From NCBI RefSeq assembly GCF_031844685.1, contig NZ_CP134605.1, forward strand, positions 3,896,001-3,960,000: DNA of 64,000 nt. The letters are read 5' to 3'. The stretch's first letter is position 1. Every line of letters begins with the position of its first letter. The translations under genes and the position numbers were made by a program. The DNA comes from Streptomyces sp. ITFR-21 (GTDB lineage: Bacteria > Actinomycetota > Actinomycetes > Streptomycetales > Streptomycetaceae). Below the pieces are notes generated by a model. The model was not told the DNA's origin. It was given only the letters and a program-made list of their open reading frames with translations, and made no database searches. Below are positions 17,504 through 26,970 of the stretch, one piece after another.

Positions 17504-18475
17504 TCAGACCCGCAGCAGCAGCTTGCCCGTGCCCGCCCGGGACTCGACCAGCCGGTGCGCCGCCGCCGCGTCCGCCAGCGCGAACTCCCCGCTCACCGGC
17601 AGCTCGACACCGCCCTCGGTGACGGTGTGGAACGCCCGCTCGGCGATCCCGCGCAGCCGCCGCGGGTCGGACGCTGCCATGCCGAGGATGGAGAACCTGG
17701 CGACGGAGATCCCGTGCGGGTACACGTCACCGGGACGGGTCGGACACGGTTCGGCGGCGCAGGCGTTGCCGAAGGACACCAGCCGGCCGAAGCAGGCGAG
17801 GACCGACAGCGTACGGCGGAACGTCTTGCCGCCCACCGGGTCCAGCGCGATGTCCACGCCCCGGCCGCCGGTCGCCTCGCGGACGTCCGCGTCGAAGCCG
17901 TCCGCCGTGAACACCTGGTCGTAGCCGGACTTGAGCGCGTGCTCGGCCTTGTCGAGCGAGGACACCACCCCGTAGACCGCCGACGCGCCGCCCATCCGGG
18001 CGAGCTGGCCGGCGACGGTGCCGACGCTGCCGACGGCGTTGTGGACCAGTACGGTGTCGCCCTCCCGCAGCCGGGCCACCTCGTGGAGCAGCGCGTAAGC
18101 GGTGGGCAGCGTGTTCGGCAGGGTCGCCCCGGTCCGCAGCGACAGCCCGTCGGGGACCGCGAAGACGGCGGCGGCGGGGGCGACGACCACTTCGGCGTAG
18201 CCGCCGCCGCTGATGAAGGCGGCCACCTCCTGGCCCGGGGTGAAGCCGGTGACGCCCTCGCCGACCGCCCGGATCAGCCCGGAGACCTCAAGGCCGGGCC
18301 GGAACGGCAGGGCCCGCACCTGGTAGCCGTCTGCGCGGGCCCGGACGTCGACGATGCTCACCCCGGCGTAGGCGACGCCTATGGTGACCTCCCCGGGTCC
18401 CGGCTCCGGCAGCGGTACGTCTACGCTCTTCAGTACTTCGGGACCGCCGAGCTCTTCGAAGACGATGGCGTGCAT
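17504..18475 (-). CDS. NADPH:quinone reductase-like zinc-free alcohol dehydrogenase (MDR family)
   Basis: A 323-aa medium-chain dehydrogenase/reductase of the quinone-oxidoreductase branch, reducing quinones or enones with NADPH. N-terminal GroES-like domain (MHAIVFEELGGPEVLKSVDV); Rossmann core with VLVHNAVGSVGTVAGQLAR (the NADPH-binding AAxGxVG-type loop, about residues 140-160); DPVGGKTFRRTL (about 205-216). Zinc-binding cysteines are absent, as expected for this branch. Start ATG 18475 with GGGGAG upstream. It is divergent from an ArsR-type regulator, with palindromes between, and is thus probably repressed by it. Confidence 0.88.
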   Translation of the reverse strand: MHAIVFEELGGPEVLKSVDVPLPEPGPGEVTIGVAYAGVSIVDVRARADGYQVRALPFRPGLEVSGLIRAVGEGVTGFTPGQEVAAFISGGGYAEVVVAPAAAVFAVPDGLSLRTGATLPNTLPTAYALLHEVARLREGDTVLVHNAVGSVGTVAGQLARMGGASAVYGVVSSLDKAEHALKSGYDQVFTADGFDADVREATGGRGVDIALDPVGGKTFRRTLSVLACFGRLVSFGNACAAEPCPTRPGDVYPHGISVARFSILGMAASDPRRLRGIAERAFHTVTEGGVELPVSGEFALADAAAAHRLVESRAGTGKLLLRV

Positions 18476-18553
18476 GTGGTGCTCCCCGTTGGCTGCTGCC
18501 CTGTTGCGCCGCTCGGGCCGTTCCGGCTGGTCCGGGCTGGTCCGGTCAACTCT

Positions 18554-18615
18554 GTTCAAAGAGAAACTAAGTTCAATGGAAACCGAACACCCGAGACTGT
18601 ATGGTTTCGATCGAA
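18554..18615. promoter_or_regulatory. Shared operator region of quinone reductase and ArsR regulator
   Basis: The 226-bp divergent gap contains a direct repeat GTTCAA (18554 and 18571), an inverted pair GAAACC (18579-18584) / GGTTTC (18603-18608), and the perfect palindrome TTCGATCGAA (18606-18615). These AT-richer sites are the likely binding sites of the ArsR-type protein. Confidence 0.5.
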
Positions 18616-18701
18616 CGCTGTGCAATGAGTAATTTCCCCACAAGAAGCTGCAAGCGCTTGCGGCCCCACCGACCGCCCGCCCCAGCCCACGGGAGGACGT
18701 C

Positions 18702-19049
18702 ATGACCCCGCCCCGCGCGCACCGGTCCGCCCCCGAGCACACCCACCCCGACGACGTGCCCCTGCTGACCGTGCTGGCGGCACTCGCCGATCCGGTACGG
18801 GTCCAACTCGTCCGCGATCTGGCCGGCTCGGCGGACTGGGAGCGTTCCTGCGGCTCGTTCGACGTCCCCGTCGGCAAGGCCGCGCTGAGCCACCACCTGA
18901 ACACCCTGCGCGCGGCCGGCCTGGTCGAGCAGCGTGACATCGGGTCCAAGCGCCTCAACCGGCTGCGGCGGGCGGAGTTCGACGCGCGCTTCCCCGGACT
19001 GCTGGCGCTGGTCCTGGCGGACCGCCCGGCGGCCAAGGCGGCCTCCTGA
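18702..19049 (+). CDS. ArsR-type winged-helix regulator
   Basis: A 115-aa single-domain repressor. Residues 18-105 form the winged helix: PLLTVLAALADPVRVQLVRD, then GKAALSHHLNTLRAAGLVEQ as recognition helix and wing. The metal-binding cysteine motif ELCVCDL of classical ArsR/SmtB is absent; the only cysteine is in ERSCGSF. It therefore probably senses redox or an organic ligand. It faces the quinone reductase across a shared operator region, which suggests a quinone- or electrophile-responsive pair. Start ATG 18702 follows GGGAGGACGTC. Confidence 0.88.
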   Translation: MTPPRAHRSAPEHTHPDDVPLLTVLAALADPVRVQLVRDLAGSADWERSCGSFDVPVGKAALSHHLNTLRAAGLVEQRDIGSKRLNRLRRAEFDARFPGLLALVLADRPAAKAAS

Positions 19050-19052
19050 GGG

Positions 19053-19742
19053 TCAGAACGGCCCGCCGCCCGCCCTGATCAGCCCCGACTCGTACGCCAG
19101 CACCACCGCCTGCACCCGGTCGCGCAGGCTCAGCTTGGTGAGGATGCGGCCCACGTGCGTCTTCACGGTCGCCTCCGACAGCACCAGCTTGCGGGCGATC
19201 TCGCCGTTCGACAGACCCTGCGCGACCAGCAGCAGCACCTCCCGCTCCCGCTCGGTGAGGCGGTCGATCTCCTTGTAGCGGTCCTCGGTCCCGGCATTCG
19301 GCAGCATCGGCGTGAAGCGGTCCAGCAGCCGCCGGGTGGTGGACGGGGCGACCACCGCGTCGCCGCTGTGCACGGCCCGGATCGCGGTCAGCAGCTCGTC
19401 CGGCGGCACGTCCTTGAGCATGAAGCCGCTCGCGCCCGCCTTGAGCCCGGTGAAGGCGTATTCGTCCAGGTCGAAGGTGGTCAGGATCAGCACCCGGGGG
19501 TCGCCGTCCTCGGGGGTGCGGTCGCCGCCGCAGATCCGCCGGGTCGCCTCCACCCCGTCCATCCGGGGCATCCGGACGTCCATCAGCACCACGTCCACCC
19601 GGGTGGACCGCAGCATCTCCAGCGCCTGCGCGCCGTCGCCCGCCTCGGCCACGACCTCCATGTCCGGCTGGGCGGCCAGCACCATCCGGAAGCCGGTACG
19701 CAGCAGTGCCTGGTCGTCGACGAGCATGACGCGGATCGCCAT
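19053..19742 (-). CDS. NarL/LuxR-family response regulator
   Basis: A 229-aa response regulator with an N-terminal receiver (MLVDDQALLRTGFRMVLAAQ; phospho-acceptor Asp in DVVLMDVRMPRMDGVEATR; Lys in FMLKDVPPDELL) and a C-terminal LuxR helix-turn-helix (LTEREREVLLLVAQGLSNGE, IARKLVLSEATVKTHVGRIL). It pairs with the kinase just upstream on the same strand. Start ATG 19742 is the conserved one, with AGGGG 11 nt upstream. Another ATG at 19859 overlaps the kinase stop as ATGA, and would add a 39-residue Ala/Pro-rich tail. Translational coupling makes that longer form possible. Confidence 0.9.
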   Translation of the reverse strand: MAIRVMLVDDQALLRTGFRMVLAAQPDMEVVAEAGDGAQALEMLRSTRVDVVLMDVRMPRMDGVEATRRICGGDRTPEDGDPRVLILTTFDLDEYAFTGLKAGASGFMLKDVPPDELLTAIRAVHSGDAVVAPSTTRRLLDRFTPMLPNAGTEDRYKEIDRLTEREREVLLLVAQGLSNGEIARKLVLSEATVKTHVGRILTKLSLRDRVQAVVLAYESGLIRAGGGPF

Positions 19743-19855
19743 CTTCTGGGGAACCCCTCTGGTCGGGTCTGCAACGGTCCGGCCGGATCGGTGGGAAGCG
19801 GTCCGGCCGGCCGGGTCCGGGGCGGGCGCGGGTGTCGCGGGTGTCGCGGGGGCGT

Positions 19856-21058
19856 TCATCGGGCCGCCTTCAGCGGCAGGACCGCGCTGATCCGGAAGCC
19901 GCCGCCGGGGCGCGGGCCGGCGTCCAGGGTGCCGCCGACCATGCCGATGCGCTCCCGCATGCCGATCAGGCCCTGGCCGAGGCCGTCCCGGCCGCCCCGC
20001 TCGTACAGCTCGTGCCTGGCGCCGCGCCCGTCGTCCTCGATCAGCAGGTCCAGCGCGGCGTCGCCGAAGCCCAGCAGGACGTTGGCGCTGGCCCCGTCGC
20101 CGCCGTGCTTGCGGACGTTGGTCAGCGCCTCCTGCACGATGCGGTACGCGGTCAGCTCGACGCCGCTGGACAGCGGGCGGGCGTCGCCGGCCACCTCGAA
20201 CCGTACGGGCAGGCCGGCGCCGCGCACCTGGTCGATCAGATCGCCGAGCTGGTCCACCCCGGGCTGCGGCACGTACTCGCCGCCCGCGTCGTCCCCGGCC
20301 CGGAGCAGGCCGAGCAGCCGGCGCATCTCGGCGAGGGCCTGCCGGCCGGTGGCGGAGATGGTGGCCAGTGCCTGCTTGGCCTGGTCGGGCGCGGCGTCCA
20401 GCACGTAGGCGGCGCCGTCGGCCTGGACCACCATCACCGAGACGTTGTGCGCGACGACGTCGTGCAGTTCCCGGGCGATCCGGGCCCGCTCGGCGGCGAC
20501 GGCGGCCTTGGACTGCGCCTCGCGCTCCCGGTGCAGCCGCGCGTTGCGCTCCTCCAGCTCGGCGTAGTACGCGCGCCGGGTGCGCAGCCGGTCGCCGACG
20601 ACCCAGGACAGCGCGAAGATCACGGCCAGGAAGAAGGTCTGGAGCAGGGTCGTCCAGATGGTGGAGTACTGGTCGTGCGGCGGCCAGCGGACCATCGCCA
20701 CCGGGGCGGCGGCCAGACCCGCGGTGAGCGCGAGGCGGGAGGACCAGCGGCGGCCGTTCGACGCGCAGGTGTAGATGATCGCCAGGAAGGCGGCGTCGCC
20801 GGGGTTGGTCCTGACGTTCAGCGCGAGCTGGACCAGGCCGGTGCCGATCGCCACCAGCAGCATCCGTTCCGGGGCCCGGCGGCGCAGCGCCACGACGGTG
20901 GCCAGCGCGAACGACAGCGGTACGGCGGCGACCTGGGTCGCCGTGCTCAGACCCTGGTCCGCGACCACCCACACGGCGCACACGGCCAGCAGGACGACGG
21001 CCCAGAAGCTGTCGACCCACGTCGGGTGTCGCCGGAAGAAGTCGTAGACGCGCTGCAC
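19856..21058 (-). CDS. NarX/DesK-type sensor histidine kinase
   Basis: A 400-aa membrane kinase. About five hydrophobic segments fill residues 15-150. Then come a short coiled coil, the HisKA_3 dimerisation box with the phospho-acceptor His in RARIARELHDVVAHNVSVMV, and the HATPase domain (N box EALTNVRKHG, G box DGRGA and GQGLIGMRERIGMVGG). The membrane region is small, so it probably senses something within or at the membrane. Start GTG 21058 is chosen because relatives begin with the same QRVYDFFRRHPTWVDS stretch; GTG 21097 would add 13 residues. It forms an operon with the response regulator. Confidence 0.9.
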   Translation of the reverse strand: MQRVYDFFRRHPTWVDSFWAVVLLAVCAVWVVADQGLSTATQVAAVPLSFALATVVALRRRAPERMLLVAIGTGLVQLALNVRTNPGDAAFLAIIYTCASNGRRWSSRLALTAGLAAAPVAMVRWPPHDQYSTIWTTLLQTFFLAVIFALSWVVGDRLRTRRAYYAELEERNARLHREREAQSKAAVAAERARIARELHDVVAHNVSVMVVQADGAAYVLDAAPDQAKQALATISATGRQALAEMRRLLGLLRAGDDAGGEYVPQPGVDQLGDLIDQVRGAGLPVRFEVAGDARPLSSGVELTAYRIVQEALTNVRKHGGDGASANVLLGFGDAALDLLIEDDGRGARHELYERGGRDGLGQGLIGMRERIGMVGGTLDAGPRPGGGFRISAVLPLKAAR

Positions 21059-21352
21059 ATCACCCAGCGTAGGCACGGGAGCCCGTCCCGGGGTCACCCC
21101 GCAGGGCGATCCCGCCTCGTCCCCAAGTCGGACGCCTCCCCTCCCCTCCCCTTCCCGGGAACCGGCCGCCGGGGCGGACCCGGTCCAGGGCCGCCCCCTC
21201 CGTCCCGGCGCCCCTTGTCCCCCCGGGCGCCCCCGCCCCGGTCCGGCCGCCCGGCCCGCCCGGGGCGGGGGACGTGCGCGGGGTCACCCTTGTCCGCCAC
21301 AGTTGGCGGCAACGGGTTCGCGTAGGATTGACGAGAAGGCGTCGCGGGAGGC

Positions 21353-22249
21353 GTGGTGGTCGTGGAGGAGAAGCCGGCGAGGCTGGCGGTGGGGGTCGTG
21401 GGCGCCGGGCGGGTCGGGCCGGCGGTGGCCGCCGCGCTGCGCAATGCCGGCCACCGGGTGGTGGCCGCGTCCGGGGTGTCGGAGGCGTCGCGGCGGCGGG
21501 CCGGGACACTGCTGCCCGGGGTGCCGCTGATGGAGCCCGCGGCCGTCCTGCGGCGCAGCGACCTCGTCCTGCTGACCGTGCCGGACGACGCGCTGCCCGC
21601 TCTGGTCAACGGCCTGGCGGAGACCGGCGCCGTACGGCCGGGCCAGCTCGTCGTGCACACCTCCGGCCGCTACGGCGCCGCCGTCCTGAACCCCGCGCTG
21701 CGCGCCGGCGGCCTGCCGCTGGCGCTGCACCCGGCGATGACCTTCACCGGCACGCCCGTCGACGTCCAGCGCCTGGTCGGCTGCTCGTTCGGGGTCACTG
21801 CGCCGGGCGAGCTGCGGATGGCCGCCGAGGCGCTGGTCATCGAGATGGGCGGCGAGCCGGAGTGGATCGAGGAGGCCGCCCGCCCGCTCTACCACGCGGG
21901 CCTGGCCATCGGCGCCAACCACCTCGTCACCCTGGTGGCGCAGTCCATGGACCTGCTCAGGGCCGCCGGGGTCACCGAACCCGGCCGGATGCTCGGCCCG
22001 CTGCTCGGCGCCGCCCTCGACAACGCGCTGCGCTCCGGGGACGCCGCGCTGACCGGCCCGGTCGCCCGCGGCGACGCCGGCACCGTCACCGCCCACCTGC
22101 GGGAACTGCGGGCGCACGCCCCGGAGGCCGTCGCCTCCTACGTGGCGATGGCCCGCGCCACCGCGGACCGCGCGCTGGCCAACGGCATGCTGAAAGCGGA
22201 GTACGCGGCGGCGCTGCTCGGCGCCCTCGCCGACGATGGGACCCGATGA
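21353..22249 (+). CDS. Rossmann-fold DUF2520 dehydrogenase, first gene of the CoA/NAD operon
   Basis: A 298-aa NAD(P)-binding protein. The N-terminal Rossmann signature is [20 protein letters not shown] (about 13-32), and the C-terminal all-helical DUF2520 domain follows (about 130-290; [20 protein letters not shown]). The fold resembles proC and ketopantoate reductase. It ends 4 bp before the panC start, and a DUF2520 gene next to panC is a recurrent actinobacterial arrangement, so a role in pantoate formation is plausible but unproven. Several GTG codons (21353, 21356, 21362) compete as starts behind GGGAGG. Confidence 0.85.
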   Translation: MVVVEEKPARLAVGVVGAGRVGPAVAAALRNAGHRVVAASGVSEASRRRAGTLLPGVPLMEPAAVLRRSDLVLLTVPDDALPALVNGLAETGAVRPGQLVVHTSGRYGAAVLNPALRAGGLPLALHPAMTFTGTPVDVQRLVGCSFGVTAPGELRMAAEALVIEMGGEPEWIEEAARPLYHAGLAIGANHLVTLVAQSMDLLRAAGVTEPGRMLGPLLGAALDNALRSGDAALTGPVARGDAGTVTAHLRELRAHAPEAVASYVAMARATADRALANGMLKAEYAAALLGALADDGTR

Positions 22250-22253
22250 GCCG

Positions 22254-23096
22254 ATGACGGAACTGGTGCACCACACCCGCGACCTCGCCCCCGCCGCGGC
22301 CGTGGTCATGACCATGGGCGCCCTCCACGAGGGCCACGCCGCGCTCATCCGGTCCGCCCGCGCCCGCGCGGGCGGCGGCCTGGTCACCGTCACCGTCTTC
22401 GTCAACCCGCTCCAGTTCGGGCCGAACGAGGACCTGGACCGCTACCCGCGCACCCTGGACGCCGACGTGGAACTCGCCGAGCAGGCCGGCGCCGACCTGG
22501 TCTTCGCCCCCGACGCGGCCGAGGTCTACCCGGGCGGACAGCCCCTGGTACGGGTCTCCGCCGGCCCGATGGGCGAGCGCTACGAGGGCGCCTCCCGGCC
22601 CGGCCACTTCGACGGCATGCTCACCGTCGTCGCCAAGCTGCTGCACCTCACCCGGCCGGGAGCCGCGTTCTTCGGCCAGAAGGACGCCCAGCAGCTCGCG
22701 CTGATCCGCCGGATGGTCACCGACCTGAACTTCCCCGCCGAGATCGTCGCCGTACCGACGGTACGGGAGCCCGACGGCCTGGCGCTGTCCAGCCGCAACC
22801 GCTATCTCGACGCCGAGGACCGCGCCCACGCCGTGGGCCTGTCCCGCGCGCTGTTCGCCGGCCGCGACGCGCTGGCGGGCGGCCCGGCGGCGGTCCGCGA
22901 GGCCGCCGCCGCGTCCCTGGCCGGCGCGAGCGGCCTGGCCGTCGACTACCTCGCGCTCATCGACCCCGCCGGCTTCACCGAAGCCGCGCCCGACCACACC
23001 GGCCCCGCCGTCCTCGCCGTCGCCGCCGCGGTCGGCGGCACCCGGCTGATCGACAACGTCCCACTGGAGTTCCCCGCACCCGGAGCCGCCCGATGA
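22254..23096 (+). CDS. panC: Pantothenate synthetase
   Basis: A 280-aa enzyme that joins pantoate and beta-alanine with ATP to make pantothenate, the precursor of CoA. The nucleotidyl-transferase HIGH-like motif is [14 protein letters not shown]; pantoate/ATP pocket residues are [35 protein letters not shown] and [10 protein letters not shown]; the KMSKS-equivalent is ALSSRNRYL. Start ATG 22254 is preferred; ATG 22236 would overlap the upstream gene and add MGPDEP. The stop overlaps the nadB start (ATGA). Confidence 0.95.
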   Translation: MTELVHHTRDLAPAAAVVMTMGALHEGHAALIRSARARAGGGLVTVTVFVNPLQFGPNEDLDRYPRTLDADVELAEQAGADLVFAPDAAEVYPGGQPLVRVSAGPMGERYEGASRPGHFDGMLTVVAKLLHLTRPGAAFFGQKDAQQLALIRRMVTDLNFPAEIVAVPTVREPDGLALSSRNRYLDAEDRAHAVGLSRALFAGRDALAGGPAAVREAAAASLAGASGLAVDYLALIDPAGFTEAAPDHTGPAVLAVAAAVGGTRLIDNVPLEFPAPGAAR

Positions 23097-24799
23097 CCAG
23101 TACCGGCATACGCCTGCACGCACCCGCGCCCGGCTGGGCGACCGCATCGGACGTGGTCGTGGTCGGCTCCGGAGTGGCGGGCCTGACCGTCGCGCTGCGC
23201 TGCGCGGCGGCCGGCGCGCAGGTCACCGTGGTGACCAAGGCGCAGCTGGACGACGGCTCCACCCGCTGGGCGCAGGGCGGGATCGCCGCCGCGCTCGGCG
23301 AGGGCGACACCCCGGAGCAGCACCTCGCCGACACCCTCGTCGCGGGCGCGGGACTGTGCGACCGGGACGCGGTACGCGCGCTGGTCACCGAGGGCCCGGA
23401 CGCCGTCCGCCACCTGATCGCGACCGGCGCGCACTTCGACACCGGCGAGGACGGCGACATCCTGCTCACCCGCGAGGGCGGCCACCACCGCCGCCGGATC
23501 GCCCACGCGGGTGGTGACGCGACCGGCGCCGAGGTCTCCCGGGCGCTGATCGACGCGGTCCGGGCGGCCCGTATCGACGTCGTCGAGAACGCCCTCGTCC
23601 TGGACCTGCTGACCGACACCGAGGGCCGTACCGCCGGCGTCACCCTGCACGTGATGGGCGCCGGGCAGCGCGACGGCGTCGGCTCGGTCCGGGCCCGCGC
23701 GGTGGTGCTCGCCACCGGCGGCATGGGCCAGGTGTTCTCCGCCACCACCAACCCGGCCGTCTCCACCGGCGACGGCGTCGCGCTGGCGCTGCGCGCCGGG
23801 GCCGAGGTGAGCGACCTGGAGTTCGTGCAGTTCCACCCGACCGTGCTGTGGCTCGGCGCGGACGCCGAGGGCCAGCAGCCCCTGGTGTCGGAGGCGGTAC
23901 GCGGCGAGGGCGCCCACCTGGTGGACGCCGACGGCGTGCGCTTCATGACCGGGCAGCACGAGCTGGCCGAACTGGCGCCGCGCGACATCGTGGCCAAGGC
24001 CATCATGCGGCGGATGCGGGAGACCGGCGCCGAGCACATGTTCCTCGACGCCCGGCACTTCGGCGCGGACATGTGGGAGCACCGCTTCCCGACGATCCTG
24101 GCCGCCTGCCGGGCGCACGGCATCGACCCGGTGACCCGTCCCGTCCCGGTCGCGCCCGCCGCCCACTACGCCTCCGGCGGGGTCGTCACGGACCTGCGCG
24201 GCCGAACCACCGTGCCCGGCCTGTACGCGTGCGGCGAGGTGGCCTGCACAGGCGTGCACGGCGCCAACCGGCTCGCCTCCAACTCGCTGCTGGAGGGCCT
24301 GGTCTTCGCCGAGCGGATCGCCGCCGACGTGCTCGCCGAGCGCCCGGCGCCCGGCGAGCCGGTCATCCCCGGCCCGGTGGCCGGCCCGCTGCTCGCCTCG
24401 GAGGCGCGGTTCGAGGTGCAGCGGATCATGACCGCGGGCGCCGGCGTGCTGCGCAGCGCGGACAGCCTGTCGGCCGCGGCCGGGGCGCTGGAGCGGCTGC
24501 ACACCGCGGCGGCGGAGACGTACGACCGGGACGGCAAGACCGCCGAGCCGTGCGTGGAGACCTGGGAGGCCACCAACCTGGGCCTGGTCGCCCGGGTGCT
24601 GGTGGCCGCGGCCCGGCGCCGGGAGGAGACCCGCGGCTGCCACTGGCGCGAGGACCGCCCGGACCGTGACGACCAGCGGTGGGGCCGTCACCTGGTGGTA
24701 CGGCTGACCCCCGGGCGCACCCTCGCCGTCCGTACCACCGACGGCCCCGGATTCGGGGATGATGGGGCCGCCGCCCCGAAAGTGAAGGAGCTTCAGTGA
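23093..24799 (+). CDS. nadB: L-aspartate oxidase
   Basis: A 568-aa flavoprotein that oxidises L-aspartate to iminoaspartate, the first step of de novo NAD synthesis. The FAD dinucleotide fold is [20 protein letters not shown] (about 18-37). Active-site features are [45 protein letters not shown] and [16 protein letters not shown], all typical of the fumarate reductase/NadB family. The C-terminal helical domain ends [23 protein letters not shown] overlap with panC and GTGA overlap with nadC imply tight coupling. nadA is not in the window. Confidence 0.96.
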   Translation: MTSTGIRLHAPAPGWATASDVVVVGSGVAGLTVALRCAAAGAQVTVVTKAQLDDGSTRWAQGGIAAALGEGDTPEQHLADTLVAGAGLCDRDAVRALVTEGPDAVRHLIATGAHFDTGEDGDILLTREGGHHRRRIAHAGGDATGAEVSRALIDAVRAARIDVVENALVLDLLTDTEGRTAGVTLHVMGAGQRDGVGSVRARAVVLATGGMGQVFSATTNPAVSTGDGVALALRAGAEVSDLEFVQFHPTVLWLGADAEGQQPLVSEAVRGEGAHLVDADGVRFMTGQHELAELAPRDIVAKAIMRRMRETGAEHMFLDARHFGADMWEHRFPTILAACRAHGIDPVTRPVPVAPAAHYASGGVVTDLRGRTTVPGLYACGEVACTGVHGANRLASNSLLEGLVFAERIAADVLAERPAPGEPVIPGPVAGPLLASEARFEVQRIMTAGAGVLRSADSLSAAAGALERLHTAAAETYDRDGKTAEPCVETWEATNLGLVARVLVAAARRREETRGCHWREDRPDRDDQRWGRHLVVRLTPGRTLAVRTTDGPGFGDDGAAAPKVKELQ

Positions 24800-25821
24800 C
24801 CACCCCCGACCGCCCTGGGCTTGTCTCCCTCCCCCTGCCGCAGTTCGGCCCACCCGCGGAAGCCGCCGGCGGCTGCGGTGCCGGCTGCGGCTGCGGTGAC
24901 GCCCATGACGTGTACGACCTGGACCCGCTGGAGTGCGGCCTGGACCCCGACCTCGCGGAGCTGCTGGCGGCGGCGGGCCTGGACCCGGTCCAGGTGGAGG
25001 ACGTCGCGCACCTGGCGATCGAGGAGGACCTCGACCAGGGCGTGGACGTCACCACGGTGGCGACCGTTCCCGAGGACGCCGTCGCGGTCGGCGACTTCAC
25101 CGCCCGCCAGGCCGGTACGGTCGCGGGCCTGCGGGTCGCCGAGGCGGTGCTGTCGGTGGTGTGCACCGCCGAGTTCGAGGTCGAGCGGCACGTCGAGGAC
25201 GGCGACCGGGTGGCCGCCGGGCAGAAGCTGCTCACCGTGCGCTCGCTGACCCGCGATCTGCTGACCGCCGAGCGCAGCGCGCTCAACCTGCTGTGCCGGC
25301 TGTCCGGCATCGCCACCGCCACCCGGGCCTGGGCCGACGTCCTGGAGGGCACGGGCACGCAGGTCCGCGACACCCGCAAGACCACCCCGGGCCTGCGGGC
25401 GCTGGAGAAGTACGCGGTCCGCTGCGGCGGCGGCGTCAACCACCGCATGTCGCTGTCCGACGCGGCGCTGGTCAAGGACAACCACGTGATCGCGGCCGGC
25501 GGCGTCGCCCAGGCGTTCAAGCTGGTCCGCGAGGAGTTCCCGGACGTGGCCATCGAGGTCGAGGTGGACACCCTGCCGCAGGTGCGGGAGGTGCTGGAGG
25601 CGGGCGCCGACCTGATCCTGCTGGACAACTTCACCCCGGAGCAGACCGCGCAGGCGGTGGCGGCCGTGGCCGGCCGGGCCGTCCTGGAGTCCTCCGGGCG
25701 GCTCACCCTGGACACCGCCCGCGCCTACGCCGAGACCGGCGTGGACTACCTGGCGGTGGGGGCGCTCACCCACTCCGCCCCGATCCTGGACATCGGCCTC
25801 GACCTGCGAGCGGAAGAGTAG
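24796..25821 (+). CDS. nadC: Nicotinate-nucleotide pyrophosphorylase (carboxylating)
   Basis: A 341-aa quinolinate phosphoribosyltransferase, making nicotinate mononucleotide. Core motifs: LAIEEDLDQGVDVTTVATVP, LNLLCRLSGIATATRAWADV, DTRKTTPGLRALEKYAVRCG, GVNHRMSLSDAALVKDNHV, VEVDTLPQVREVLEAGADLI, LLDNF. The N-terminal extension of about 55 residues carries a small cysteine cluster (Cys27, Cys31, Cys33, with His37), absent from standard NadC; it may bind a metal. The GTG start overlaps the nadB stop by four bases. Confidence 0.95.
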   Translation: MTTPDRPGLVSLPLPQFGPPAEAAGGCGAGCGCGDAHDVYDLDPLECGLDPDLAELLAAAGLDPVQVEDVAHLAIEEDLDQGVDVTTVATVPEDAVAVGDFTARQAGTVAGLRVAEAVLSVVCTAEFEVERHVEDGDRVAAGQKLLTVRSLTRDLLTAERSALNLLCRLSGIATATRAWADVLEGTGTQVRDTRKTTPGLRALEKYAVRCGGGVNHRMSLSDAALVKDNHVIAAGGVAQAFKLVREEFPDVAIEVEVDTLPQVREVLEAGADLILLDNFTPEQTAQAVAAVAGRAVLESSGRLTLDTARAYAETGVDYLAVGALTHSAPILDIGLDLRAEE

Positions 25822-25827
25822 ACGCGG

Positions 25828-26622
25828 ATGCTGCTCACCATCGACGTCGGCAACACCCACACGGTCCTCGGACTGTTCGACGGCGAGGAGATCGTCGAGC
25901 ACTGGCGGATCTCCACCGACCCGCGGCGTACCGCCGACGAGCTGGCGGTGCTGCTCCGGGGCCTGATGGGCATGCATCCGCTGCTCGGCGACCTCGGGGA
26001 CGGCATCGACGGGATCGCGATCTGCTCCACCGTGCCGTCGGTGCTGCACGAGCTGCGCGAGGTGACCCGCCGCTACTACGGCGACGTGCCCGCGGTGCTG
26101 GTCGAGCCGGGGGTGAAGACCGGGGTGCCGATCCTGGTCGACCACCCCAAGGAGGTCGGCTCGGACCGGATCATCAACTCGCTGGCCGCGGTGCACCTGT
26201 ACGGCGGGCCGTGCATCGTGGTCGACTTCGGTACCGCCACCACCTTCGACGCGGTGTCGGCGCGCGGCGAGTACGTGGGCGGCGCCATCGCGCCGGGCAT
26301 CGAGATCTCGGTGGACGCGCTGGGCGTGCGCGGGGCGCAGCTGCGGAAGATCGAGCTGGCCCGGCCGCGCAGCGTCATCGGCAAGAACACGATCGAGGCG
26401 ATGCAGTCCGGCATCCTCTACGGCTTCGCCGGCCAGGCGGACGGCATCGCCGAACGGATGGCCCGCGAACTGGCCGACGACCCCGACGACGTCACGGTCA
26501 TCGCCACCGGCGGCCTGGCCCCCCTGGTCCTGGGCGAGGCGTCGCTGATCGACGAACACGAGCCGTGGCTGACCCTGATCGGCCTCCGCCTGGTCTACGA
26601 GCGCAACGTCTCGACCTCCTGA
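25828..26622 (+). CDS. coaX: Type III pantothenate kinase
   Basis: A 264-aa ASKHA-fold kinase that phosphorylates pantothenate, the committed step to CoA. Unlike CoaA it is not feedback-inhibited by CoA. Motifs: phosphate-1 loop LLTIDVGNTHTVLGLFDGE, adenosine/phosphate-2 VVDFGTATTFDAVS, EYVGGAIAPGIEISVDAL, and the GSDR motif (VGSDRIINSLAA) that holds pantothenate. It starts 6 bp after nadC and completes the DUF2520-panC-nadB-nadC-coaX operon. Confidence 0.95.
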   Translation: MLLTIDVGNTHTVLGLFDGEEIVEHWRISTDPRRTADELAVLLRGLMGMHPLLGDLGDGIDGIAICSTVPSVLHELREVTRRYYGDVPAVLVEPGVKTGVPILVDHPKEVGSDRIINSLAAVHLYGGPCIVVDFGTATTFDAVSARGEYVGGAIAPGIEISVDALGVRGAQLRKIELARPRSVIGKNTIEAMQSGILYGFAGQADGIAERMARELADDPDDVTVIATGGLAPLVLGEASLIDEHEPWLTLIGLRLVYERNVSTS

Positions 26623-26970
26623 CCCCGCCCGCCCCGGCGGCGGCACCCGGTGACCGCCCTCCTCGGCCGCCGCCGCGGCGGGGCGCGGGATGTGCCCGGC
26701 GGCGGCACCGCCCTCTGGGTCCCGGGGCGGAGGCGGCGGGCTGACACCCCGGTCGGCCGATGTGCGGCCCCGTGCGCGATGTCCCCGGCCCCGTTCCCGC
26801 GCCGACGTCCTGGCGTGGGGGTCCGGGGGTCGCCGCCTCCCGCTGCCGCCGGGGCGGGCGCGGGTTCGGCACCGCGTGAGCGGGCGGCGGCCGGTCGGCC
26901 GGCGGAGCCCGACGCTCCCGGACTCGGGGGGTTACGGGGAGTTTGTCGGCTTAGCACTTAAAGTCCATGC
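26623..26970. other. Intergenic region after the CoA/NAD operon
   Basis: About 350 bp of GC-rich DNA with no gene I can support. The last 40 bp (TTAGCACTTAAAGTCC and around) are AT-richer and probably hold the promoter of the next gene. Confidence 0.5.
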
